A DNA stretch of 10,088 nt, taken from assembly GCA_021783525.1 (NCBI GenBank), contig JAJXTT010000037.1:1-10088 (forward strand). Direction: 5' to 3'. The notes under the pieces were generated by a model that ran no database searches, was not told the DNA's origin, and saw only the letters and a program-made list of their open reading frames with translations. Shown piece by piece: positions 1-5,592 of this stretch. The position numbers and the translations under genes are program-made. The stretch's first letter is position 1. Each line of letters starts with the position of its first letter. Source of the DNA: Pseudomonadota bacterium. GTDB taxonomy: Bacteria > Pseudomonadota > Gammaproteobacteria > Burkholderiales > Gallionellaceae.

Positions 1-332
1 CTACCGGCAATGCCGGAGGCACGCATAACCTCATCGTGCAGCCGGGAGAACTGGATTTCAACGGTCTGCTGCGCAGCATGCAGCGCGGGCTGCTGGTCAC
101 CGAATTGCTCGGACACGGCGTCAACCCAGTGACCGGCGATTATTCCCGCGGGGCGGCGGGTTTCTGGGTCGAGCACGGCGAGATTCAATATCCGGTAGAA
201 GAGATCACCATCGCCGGCAACCTCAGGGATATGTACAAACATATCGTCGCCGTCGGCAATGATGTGCTGGTGCAGGGCTCGCGCCAATGCGGCTCGGTGC
301 TGACCGAAAATATGATGGTGGCGGGGCGCTAG
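1..332 (+). CDS. pmbA: PmbA/TldE, C-terminal part (5' end outside window)
   Basis: This is the last ~110 codons of the TldE/PmbA subunit of the TldD-TldE metalloprotease family, the cytoplasmic complex that in E. coli matures microcin B17 and degrades CcdA. The reading frame is open from base 3. The stretch GVNPVTGDYSRGAAGFWVE followed by EIQYPVEEITIAGNL is the highly conserved C-terminal PmbA signature, and the protein ends with a CGSVL...M.VAG tail as the E. coli protein does. In the family the zinc-binding protease site is on TldD, and PmbA is the partner subunit without that motif; the part visible here cannot test this. The stop codon is TAG at 330-332. About 100 bases separate it from the next gene, which has its own promoter, so pmbA probably ends its transcription unit here, although I see no hairpin terminator after it. 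Confidence 0.93.
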   Translation, partial: TGNAGGTHNLIVQPGELDFNGLLRSMQRGLLVTELLGHGVNPVTGDYSRGAAGFWVEHGEIQYPVEEITIAGNLRDMYKHIVAVGNDVLVQGSRQCGSVLTENMMVAGR

Positions 333-356
333 TGTCGTAACCCTGTCAGATTTACA

Positions 357-386
357 TTGACTTGCCGGTCCCGGCTTGGTTATAAC
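357..386 (+). promoter_or_regulatory. Sigma70-type promoter for the CZB gene
   Basis: TTGACT (357-362) and TATAAC (381-386) each match five of six bases of the -35 and -10 consensus and are separated by 18 bases. The predicted transcript start is near 393, leaving a leader of about 45 bases before the ATG at 439. This is a sequence match only. Confidence 0.6.
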
Positions 387-438
387 ATTACTGACGGGAT
401 GGTCGGCGCCTGCCGCTCTAAGCATGGAGGAATAAAGC

Positions 439-873
439 ATGGGCTTTTTTTCAAGATTATTCGGGAGTGACGACGGCAGTGCGGCGAAAATCCGCGAGAC
501 GATTCGTTCCGAGGTGAACATCACCGAATGCATCGATGCGCATATGAAGTGGAAGGGGCGATTGCAGGGCTATCTGGATGGAACATCCAAGGAGCAATTG
601 GACCCCATGGTTATCTGCCGCGACGACCAGTGTGTTTTGGGCAAGTGGATTCATGGACCTGCACTGAATTATTTTCATAACGATGAAGGGTTCCACAAAT
701 TGCGCGCGGACCATGCAAATTTTCACTTTGTGGCCGGTTCGGTGGTCAAGAAGGCACAGGAAAATGATCGCGAAGGTTCAAATGCATTGCTGAAGAATGA
801 GTATGCGCGCGCATCCCGCGATGTCATTCAGGACCTGACGGAGCTGAACAAACATCTGCAGCAGACTGAATAG
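439..873 (+). CDS. Stand-alone CZB (chemoreceptor zinc-binding) domain protein
   Basis: A 144-residue soluble protein made almost entirely of one CZB domain. The domain binds zinc with three histidines and one cysteine and is usually the C-terminal sensor of chemoreceptors or diguanylate cyclases such as DgcZ, where it responds to zinc or to hypochlorous acid. The expected ligands are visible: H35 in the AHMKWK helix, C65 in the CVLGKW core (C65, L67-W70), and H92 and H96 in DHANFH. There is no methyl-accepting, HAMP or GGDEF segment, so the output is unknown; it may act through a partner protein. The N-terminus (GFFSRLFG, residues 2-9) is short, aromatic and basic and might touch the membrane; this is inference. 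The start is firm: GGAGGAA at 426-432 lies six bases before the ATG. The gene is monocistronic and converges on the small membrane-protein gene. Confidence 0.88.
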   Translation: MGFFSRLFGSDDGSAAKIRETIRSEVNITECIDAHMKWKGRLQGYLDGTSKEQLDPMVICRDDQCVLGKWIHGPALNYFHNDEGFHKLRADHANFHFVAGSVVKKAQENDREGSNALLKNEYARASRDVIQDLTELNKHLQQTE

Positions 874-977
874 CGGGAGAGTCAAGGAGAATTCTGGCTA
901 GACTGCATGACTGTCATCAACACCTGATCGCGAAATTTGCCGGTCTTTTGGTACTCGACGATTCCTACTCTCCGAAG

Positions 978-1013
978 TAAAAGAGCCACATTCATCAGAA
1001 TGTGGCTCTTTTA
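978..1013. terminator. Bidirectional rho-independent terminator
   Basis: A perfect 16-bp inverted repeat with a four-base ATCA loop: the arms are 978-993 (TAAAAGAGCCACATTC) and 998-1013. The GC-containing stem is flanked by A-runs on the left and T-runs on the right, so both strands give a stem followed by U residues. It lies between two convergent genes (stops at 873 and 1062) and can serve both. It begins 105 bases after the CZB stop, and I see no credible gene in that 105-base stretch. Confidence 0.9.
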
Positions 1014-1061
1014 TTTGTCGCGAAGCCGTACTTCTTGCGTGTCGTTCGCTCGGAGTATTGC

Positions 1062-1247
1062 TCAGGGGGTCTTCTTTTGCACGGGCTCGGGCGAATTCAT
1101 GATGTTGCCAGCCGCCAGTCCGACCAAGGTGATGCCGACGATCACGAAAATCATCCCGATCGATTTGCCGAACACGAATCCGCCCAGCAACCACAAGATT
1201 ACCGAAGCAATAACTGCAATAACGAGAGTGCGCGTCTTGGAATTCAT
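1062..1247 (-). CDS. Small two-helix membrane protein, unknown function
   Basis: A 61-residue protein that I do not recognise as a named family. It has a short basic N-terminus (MNSKTR), a hydrophobic helix at about residues 7-27 ending in GGFVFG, a lysine-containing turn, a second hydrophobic helix at about 30-50 with small residues (GITLVGLAAG), and a polar C-terminal tail with three prolines and KK. This predicts an inner-membrane hairpin. The start is supported by GAAAGG seven bases upstream of the ATG. It is read in the same direction as the upstream reductase gene, 120 bases after it, with no convincing terminator between, so it may be the third gene of the hemoglobin-reductase operon. 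Alternatively it has its own weak promoter. The hairpin at 978-1013 lies ~50 bases after its stop. Confidence 0.72.
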   Translation of the reverse strand: MNSKTRTLVIAVIASVILWLLGGFVFGKSIGMIFVIVGITLVGLAAGNIMNSPEPVQKKTP

Positions 1248-1367
1248 ATTTCAACCTTTCTAGTCAAATTCAATCTGTACGGATTTCAGCCATAGCCCCA
1301 AGAGCGGAGAGTATCGAAAGTTTTCCGAAAGGGGAAGTCCTGCTGTAGCTTTCGGTGAATATCATGA

Positions 1368-2342
1368 TTAAACCTTGGCCATGCTGACAAAAGGGTCTGA
1401 GTAAATGTCGCGCATGGAGGCGCCGGCAAAGAATGCGAGTCTTTTTCCCGTTGCGACCATCTCGGGGTGGCCGCACAAAAATACGCGCCAGCCGGCAAGA
1501 TCCTGATTTTCCCTGATGGCGACGTCATGGGCTCTGCCCGAGGCGAAGCCATGCGGTACGCTGTGCCCTGAAACGCAGGGTGTGTACGCGAAATTGGGAT
1601 AGCGTGCAGCCAAAGACCTCAACTCATCGGACATGTACAGGGATTCGGCAGTCTTGCTGCCGTGATAAAGCTTGATTGCACCCCTGTGTCCTTGTACCAG
1701 CGCATCGCGAATGATTCCGTACAGGGGCGCCAACCCGGATCCGGTGCCGATAAGCAGCAGGCTTTGATCTGGATCGTCAGCGATGTAAAAACAATTTCCG
1801 TTGGCATCGGAAATATCGACGCTATCTCCAACTTTTAGGGCCTGATGCACCCAGGGGCTCACTTGTCCATCGGGGAGCCTCCTGATATGCAAGTGAAGAT
1901 GCTCGTCAATTTCCGGCACGCTGGCCAGAGAATAGGAGCGTGCGGTAACAGTGTCCTTATGCAGGTTGATGAACTGGCCGGCTTTGTATTTCAGCTTCGT
2001 GCCGACACTCAGCTCAAGACAGACGATATCGGCGTTGAGCGGATTTATGTCAACAACGATTGCGGAATATTTCCCCACACCGGGGCTTGGGAGTTTTACT
2101 TCTATATCTTCTTCGGGATAGCAGGCGCAGGCCAAAAAATAATTTTGGGCCGCCAGCGTCGGTTTCAAACCGATTTGTGCGACCTCGGGTACTTTTCCTG
2201 TGACGGCCTGCATCAGACATGTCTGGCAGAGTCCTGCACGGCATGAAGAAGGGATGGTCACATCATGGGCAGTCATGCAGTCGAGCACGGATTCGTGCTC
2301 TTTACACTGATATGACTGCCCTCCATAAATGATACTGGGCAT
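1368..2342 (-). CDS. [2Fe-2S]-FAD/NAD(P)H oxidoreductase (phenol hydroxylase/MMO reductase type)
   Basis: A 324-residue electron-transfer protein. Residues 1-85 are a plant-type ferredoxin domain with the cluster ligands C34, C39, C42 and C72 (CX4CX2CX29C). Residues ~90-185 are the FAD-binding barrel with RSYS at 135-138 and GQVS at 159-162. Residues ~190-324 are the nicotinamide-binding domain with GTGSGLAPLYG at 199-209 and FLCGHPEM at 288-295. This order is that of the reductases of soluble di-iron monooxygenases and of CDP-6-deoxy-3,4-glucoseen reductase-like proteins; they pass electrons from NAD(P)H through FAD and the iron-sulfur cluster to a partner. No oxygenase lies beside it. Its neighbour, starting the same transcript, is a truncated hemoglobin, so heme re-reduction is the likely job (inference). 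The ATG has no Shine-Dalgarno sequence and lies 14 bases after the hemoglobin stop, suggesting translational coupling. Confidence 0.88.
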   Translation of the reverse strand: MPSIIYGGQSYQCKEHESVLDCMTAHDVTIPSSCRAGLCQTCLMQAVTGKVPEVAQIGLKPTLAAQNYFLACACYPEEDIEVKLPSPGVGKYSAIVVDINPLNADIVCLELSVGTKLKYKAGQFINLHKDTVTARSYSLASVPEIDEHLHLHIRRLPDGQVSPWVHQALKVGDSVDISDANGNCFYIADDPDQSLLLIGTGSGLAPLYGIIRDALVQGHRGAIKLYHGSKTAESLYMSDELRSLAARYPNFAYTPCVSGHSVPHGFASGRAHDVAIRENQDLAGWRVFLCGHPEMVATGKRLAFFAGASMRDIYSDPFVSMAKV

Positions 2343-2356
2343 GATGTGATGACTGA

Positions 2357-2722
2357 TTATTTGCCGAGAACGTCTTTGCGCGTACTTTCCGCAATTGCCG
2401 CGGCTTGAGCAATGAGATCGCCGGGAACGTTGAGCTCCATCAGCGTTGCGCCCAGGTTTTCCATGACTGCGTCGAAGTGCGAGTCGTTCAGGCCTTGCTT
2501 GACCAGATGCGCGTGGCCTTTCCGCATGTCTTCGCCGGTATAATTGTGCGGGCCGCCGAAGGCCATCGTCAGGAATGCTTTCTGTTTGGAAGCTTGCTTG
2601 TCCATGTCGACACCGTCAAAAAATTGCTTGATACGGTCATCCTTCAATACCTTGCGATAGAAAATATCCACTGCCGCGTTGACTGCACCTTCACCACCGA
2701 TTTTTTCATACAAGCTGCTCAT
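2357..2722 (-). CDS. glbN: Group I truncated hemoglobin (TrHbN)
   Basis: A 121-residue 2-on-2 globin close in length and sequence to cyanobacterial GlbN. Numbered from the chosen start, residues expected for group I are B10 Tyr22, E7 Gln43, E11 Gln47 and proximal heme ligand F8 His70, with the family GG motifs at GGEG and FGGP and the LNDSHFDAV stretch after F8. The E10 position, a histidine that ligates heme in Synechocystis GlbN, is Lys46 here, and the covalent-link histidine near the C-terminus is a threonine, so the heme should be five-coordinate and open to O2 and NO. Such globins can act as NO dioxygenases when given a reductase, and the next gene encodes one. The ATG at 2722 is preferred over a GTG two codons upstream because GGGAG lies seven bases before the ATG but one base before the GTG. 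It is divergent from nsrR and probably NsrR-controlled. Confidence 0.92.
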   Translation of the reverse strand: MSSLYEKIGGEGAVNAAVDIFYRKVLKDDRIKQFFDGVDMDKQASKQKAFLTMAFGGPHNYTGEDMRKGHAHLVKQGLNDSHFDAVMENLGATLMELNVPGDLIAQAAAIAESTRKDVLGK

Positions 2723-2729
2723 GCACACT

Positions 2730-2734
2730 CTCCC
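2730..2734 (-). promoter_or_regulatory. Ribosome binding site that sets the hemoglobin start
   Basis: GGGAG on the minus strand, seven bases from the ATG at 2722-2720. The competing in-frame GTG at 2728-2726 would leave only one base of spacing, so the ATG start and the 121-residue product are favoured. Confidence 0.65.
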
Positions 2735-2789
2735 TTTAGATTTTTGATAATCTGTGTTGTTCTAAAAAAACAAAACAGTAATTGCACCA

Positions 2790-2831
2790 CTTAACGAAAA
2801 TGGTATACATTCTTAACGTTTTCTTAACATT
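2790..2831. repeat. Phased CTTAAC elements between hemoglobin and nsrR genes
   Basis: CTTAAC occurs at 2790-2795, 2812-2817 and 2823-2828, start-to-start distances of 22 and 11 bases, i.e. on one face of the helix. The last two are part of an 11-base tandem repeat, TTCTTAACGTT (2810-2820) and TTCTTAACATT (2821-2831), differing at one base. The position upstream of the hemoglobin gene suggests protein binding sites, but I cannot assign a regulator. Confidence 0.5.
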
Positions 2832-2859
2832 TTGAGCAAAGTTAAACGCGAAAGCGCAT

Positions 2860-2882
2860 AAAATGTATTCCAAATGCATCTT
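2860..2882. promoter_or_regulatory. NsrR operator
   Basis: The 23-base palindrome has two 11-base half-sites around a central C. The right half AAATGCATCTT is exactly the complement of the known NsrR half-site AAGATGYATTT. The left half AAAATGTATTC matches it at nine of eleven bases. It lies 54 bases upstream of the nsrR start and 137 bases upstream of the hemoglobin ATG, and overlaps a TAAAAT sequence (2859-2864) that could be the nsrR -10 element. Autoregulation of nsrR is therefore likely; control of the hemoglobin promoter through this site alone is less certain because of the distance. Confidence 0.8.
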
Positions 2883-2936
2883 ATGTGGCGGCGTTATTCC
2901 TTGTCAAGCGCAAACTGATCTTCCAGGAAATTTATT

Positions 2937-3395
2937 GTGAAACTCACCATTTATACAGACTATTCATTACGCGTTCTCTTGTACCTGGCATCAAAGCCGG
3001 ATGTCACGGCGACCATCACCGAGATCACGGAGTACTACGATATTTCGCGCAATCACCTGGTCAAGGTGGTTCATAACCTGGGGATACATGAATTCATCAT
3101 CACCAGCCGCGGCAAGAATGGCGGGATAAGGCTTGCGCGTCCCGCCGAGGAGATTCGGTTAAGCGATGTAGTCAGGAAAACGGAGCCGGATATGGATCTG
3201 CTGGAATGCTTCAATCCGAAGACGGACAACTGCGTGATCAGCCCGACTTGCCGCCTGAAGTCGATGCTGTACGAGGGGCGGTCAGCCTTCATGGCCGTGC
3301 TTGAGAAAAATACGCTGGCCGATGCAGTCCGGCCGATTGCCCAGGCGAAATCGGGGCAAGCGGCGCGTGTCAATATCGCCCGATTGAAGCGCTAG
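2937..3395 (+). CDS. nsrR: NsrR, Rrf2-family nitric-oxide-sensing repressor
   Basis: A 152-residue Rrf2-family regulator. The N-terminus MKLTIYTDYSLRVLLYLA, the winged helix with SRNHLVKVV at 37-45 and RGKNGGIRLA at 58-67 are characteristic of NsrR. The three cluster cysteines C91, C99 and C105 are present, and D8 is the residue that serves as fourth [4Fe-4S] ligand in Streptomyces NsrR. In this family NO destroys or nitrosylates the cluster, DNA is released and NO-detoxification genes are switched on. The start is a GTG with AGGA (2925-2928) eight bases upstream; the protein begins exactly where relatives do. It is divergent from the truncated hemoglobin gene with an NsrR-type operator between them, and convergent with the hemerythrin gene 51 bases away. 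Only the specific member (NsrR rather than another Rrf2 protein) rests on resemblance, but the operator match supports it. Confidence 0.93.
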   Translation: MKLTIYTDYSLRVLLYLASKPDVTATITEITEYYDISRNHLVKVVHNLGIHEFIITSRGKNGGIRLARPAEEIRLSDVVRKTEPDMDLLECFNPKTDNCVISPTCRLKSMLYEGRSAFMAVLEKNTLADAVRPIAQAKSGQAARVNIARLKR

Positions 3396-3446
3396 CGGCG
3401 GAACGGAGTTCGCGAGCTTTGGGCGGGCGCATCCCCGAGGGGCGGT

Positions 3447-3902
3447 TCAGGTGGCGAATCTTGTCAACAGAGCGTTCATCCACCCCGAAACCTCTTGATC
3501 GCCGCTGTCGGTGATCTTCTTGACTGACTCGACGTAGTCCCGATCCTCTCCCTTGATGTGGCTAGCCAGCCAGCCTTTCAACAGGTTCAGCAACTCGGGC
3601 GCGACGTCCTCTCCTTTGGCGGCACGCGTCCTGATTTCGGCGATTTTCTTCATGAAAATTTCGTGTATTCGACGGTGCGCTTTGAGGAAAGGGTAGCCGG
3701 CCCTTTCCTGCAGTGCTTCTTCAAATTCAAAGTGTGTGACCGTGTAATTGAGCAGACCTTCCATCACTTGGCTGGTCTCGTCTGCGTTTCGGGTCTGGCA
3801 AGCATCGTGCAGCTCGTTGATGAATTCCACGATTCGTTTGTGCTGGGTATCAATGACCGGAATTCCAGATTCCAGGTCGCGTGTCCATTCCATGTATGCC
3901 AT
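3447..3902 (-). CDS. Bacteriohemerythrin
   Basis: A 151-residue single-domain hemerythrin, a four-helix bundle that binds O2 (and can bind NO) at a non-heme di-iron site in the cytoplasm. All seven iron ligands of the family are visible with normal spacing: H21 (DTQH), H57 and E61 (HFEFEE), H76 and H80 (HRRIH), H115 and D120 (HIKGED). The C-terminal ~25 residues extend slightly beyond the domain core and carry no known motif. There is no signal peptide or sensor/output domain, so it may be an O2 carrier, buffer or scavenger; bacteriohemerythrins are common in microaerophiles. The ATG is preceded by a strong purine-rich GGGGGAG at 3907-3913. The gene converges on nsrR, and its location next to NO genes hints at a shared role, but I see no NsrR operator upstream of it. 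Confidence 0.92.
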   Translation of the reverse strand: MAYMEWTRDLESGIPVIDTQHKRIVEFINELHDACQTRNADETSQVMEGLLNYTVTHFEFEEALQERAGYPFLKAHRRIHEIFMKKIAEIRTRAAKGEDVAPELLNLLKGWLASHIKGEDRDYVESVKKITDSGDQEVSGWMNALLTRFAT

Positions 3903-3943
3903 GCTTCTCCCCCTGCAAGTTTGCTGATTTTGTTATGAGTGCA

Positions 3944-3970
3944 ATACCTGAATGCGGGGACGATACCTGA
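3944..3970. repeat. Direct repeat ATACCTGA x2 upstream of hemerythrin
   Basis: ATACCTGA occurs at 3944-3951 and 3963-3970, 19 bases apart start to start (close to two helical turns), 42 bases upstream of the hemerythrin ATG. This could be a regulator site in the promoter region; no clear -35/-10 pair is visible, and an 8-base repeat could be chance. Confidence 0.3.
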
Positions 3971-4036
3971 TTTTGCACCGGATATCCAAATGGGCGCCGC
4001 GCCCGGCAGTCCATGAAGCGAGTCCGGTTTTTCCGC

Positions 4037-4942
4037 TCAGCGAGGCTCGATCTGCCACAAGTGCTGAGACACGGAGAACCAGGCTCCCAGCCATCCCAGA
4101 TAAGCAGAGAATCCAAGCAGCGTCAGGCTGTCGATTGGAGTAAGGTGCTGCAGGCTGAAATTGCTGGCATAAAGCTGGGTCAGAGCGCCGATCTGGTGGT
4201 TCAGCAGTTGCAGGCTGGCCGCAACCAGCAGCCAGGCCGCGATTCCGCCCAGCAATCCTTGAGTGAGGCCAAAGTAAAGGAAGGGGCGCCGGATGAAGGA
4301 ATCGGTGGCGCCGATGAGTTTTGCCACTTCGATCTCTTCGCGCCGCGTGAGTATCTGCAAGCGGATGGTATTGAAGGTGATGGCGATCAGCGCGAAGCTC
4401 AACAGTGCCGCAAGGATGGCGACCGCCATGCGGCCGAAATCAAGCAGGGCTTCCAGTTTGTGCACCCAGGCCGAGTCAAGCTGTACGTGTTCGAAGTGCT
4501 GCCACGTCTTCAATTCGTCCCGCAAGGTCTCCAGGGCAGCGGCGCTGCCGTCTTTGGGGTAGATGACAAATGCGTCCGGCAAAGGGTTCTGGGCCAGCCC
4601 CGCGACCACGTCTGCCAGGCCTGTGCTTTGCTGCAGTTTCTTCAAGGCTGCGTCTCGAGACACGAATTCGATACGTTTGACGGCGGTATGTTGCCTGAGT
4701 CTGTCGCCAATATGATCGATCTCGCCGGCGCTGGTGCCGGAAGCAAGGAACACGCTTATCTGCGGCGCTCCGGCAATCTGGGCGCCAAGTGTCTGCACGC
4801 TTTTTAATAGCACATAACCGCCAACCGGCAGACTGAGTGCGATGCCGATGATGAGGATGTTGAGCAGCGACGCATTCGAGGTGAGCAACATGTGGCGCAG
4901 CGTGAAGCGAAGCACACGCAGGTGTTCGTTGAGCGTACTCAT
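4037..4942 (-). CDS. ftsX: Cell division protein FtsX
   Basis: The 301-residue membrane subunit of the FtsEX ABC-type complex, which sits at the division septum and uses ATP hydrolysis by FtsE to control peptidoglycan amidases through their activators (EnvC in E. coli) and divisome assembly. Four membrane segments are visible: about 26-47, 172-192, 221-245 and 271-291. Between the first two is the ~120-residue periplasmic loop that opens with the FtsX pattern QISVFL (61-66). The cytoplasmic loop RREEIEVAKLIGATDSFIRRPF (200-221; conserved E203, G211, R218-P220) is the FtsE-coupling region. Length and layout are normal for proteobacteria. Its ATG overlaps the ftsE stop (ATGA, 4939-4942), with a GGGGGAA sequence inside the end of ftsE, so it is translationally coupled. 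It is the last gene of ftsYEX. Confidence 0.95.
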   Translation of the reverse strand: MSTLNEHLRVLRFTLRHMLLTSNASLLNILIIGIALSLPVGGYVLLKSVQTLGAQIAGAPQISVFLASGTSAGEIDHIGDRLRQHTAVKRIEFVSRDAALKKLQQSTGLADVVAGLAQNPLPDAFVIYPKDGSAAALETLRDELKTWQHFEHVQLDSAWVHKLEALLDFGRMAVAILAALLSFALIAITFNTIRLQILTRREEIEVAKLIGATDSFIRRPFLYFGLTQGLLGGIAAWLLVAASLQLLNHQIGALTQLYASNFSLQHLTPIDSLTLLGFSAYLGWLGAWFSVSQHLWQIEPR

Positions 4943-5592
4943 GTTTGCAGTTCCCCCTTTTTGAGGTGCAAAGCGCGCGCGGGGAACTGGCGCAGGATGC
5001 TCTCGTCGTGGGTGGAGATGAGCAGCGTGACGCCGACCTGATGGAACGACTTGAAGATGTTCATGATCTCGTTCGAATATTCGGTGTCGAGATTGCCCGT
5101 GGGCTCGTCTGCCAGCACGATGGTGGGACGGTTCACGATGGCTCGGGCGATGCAGAGACGCTGCTGCTCGCCCCCGGAGAGCGCGACGGGGTTCGCTTTT
5201 TCCCGGTCGAGGAGTCCGACCTTGTCCAGTGCGGCGCGCGCTCGTTTGGCGCTTTCGCGATGGTCGAAACCGCAGATCTGCAGGGGCAGCATCACGTTGT
5301 CGAACGCGTTGCGGTCGAACAGCAGCTTATGATCCTGGAAGATCAAGCCGATGTTGCGGCGCAAATGCGGGATGGCCGCGGGTTTGATGGACCGGATGTT
5401 CTGTCCCTTGACCAGCACGCCGCCGCTGCTCGGCCGCTCGATCGCGGCGATAAGCTTGAGCAGCGTACTCTTGCCGGCGCCGGAGTGGCCGGTCAGATAC
5501 AGCATCTCGCCCTCGGCCACCTCGAAGCTCAGATTTTTCAGCGCCTCGTGGCCGCCGGGATAGCGCTTATAGACCTGGTTGAATTTGATCAT
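4939..5592 (-). CDS. ftsE: Cell division ATP-binding protein FtsE
   Basis: The 217-residue ATPase subunit of FtsEX. All ABC-ATPase motifs are intact: Walker A GHSGAGKST (35-43), Q-loop Q86, signature LSGGEQQ (138-144), Walker B IVLADEP with D162 and E163, D-loop at GNLD (166-169), and H-loop H195. It begins MIKFNQVYKRYPGG, the usual FtsE opening. The gene is sandwiched between ftsY and ftsX with four-base ATGA overlaps at both ends (5589-5592 and 4939-4942), so the three proteins should be made in linked amounts. The ABC fold is shared by LolD and MacB, but the fit with the adjacent ftsX and ftsY makes FtsE secure. Confidence 0.96.
   Translation of the reverse strand: MIKFNQVYKRYPGGHEALKNLSFEVAEGEMLYLTGHSGAGKSTLLKLIAAIERPSSGGVLVKGQNIRSIKPAAIPHLRRNIGLIFQDHKLLFDRNAFDNVMLPLQICGFDHRESAKRARAALDKVGLLDREKANPVALSGGEQQRLCIARAIVNRPTIVLADEPTGNLDTEYSNEIMNIFKSFHQVGVTLLISTHDESILRQFPARALHLKKGELQT

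Noticed and set aside
898..1295. Several open frames of 97-118 codons on both strands around the small membrane-protein gene
   Set aside because: They run through the terminator hairpin and lack ribosome binding sites; only the 61-residue frame has a ribosome binding site and coherent membrane topology.
1325..1355. Inverted repeat CCGAAAG / CTTTCGG after the reductase gene
   Set aside because: Seven-bp stem with a 17-base loop and no T-run on either strand; not a convincing terminator.
3396..3446. Possible terminator between convergent nsrR and hemerythrin
   Set aside because: Only a four-bp CCCC/GGGG stem with a two-base loop and no T-run is present; nothing supports a call.
3992..4004. 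GC palindrome GGGCGCCGCGCCC between hemerythrin and ftsX
   Set aside because: Only a short GC-rich stem with a tiny loop and no T-run, so I do not call it the ftsX terminator.
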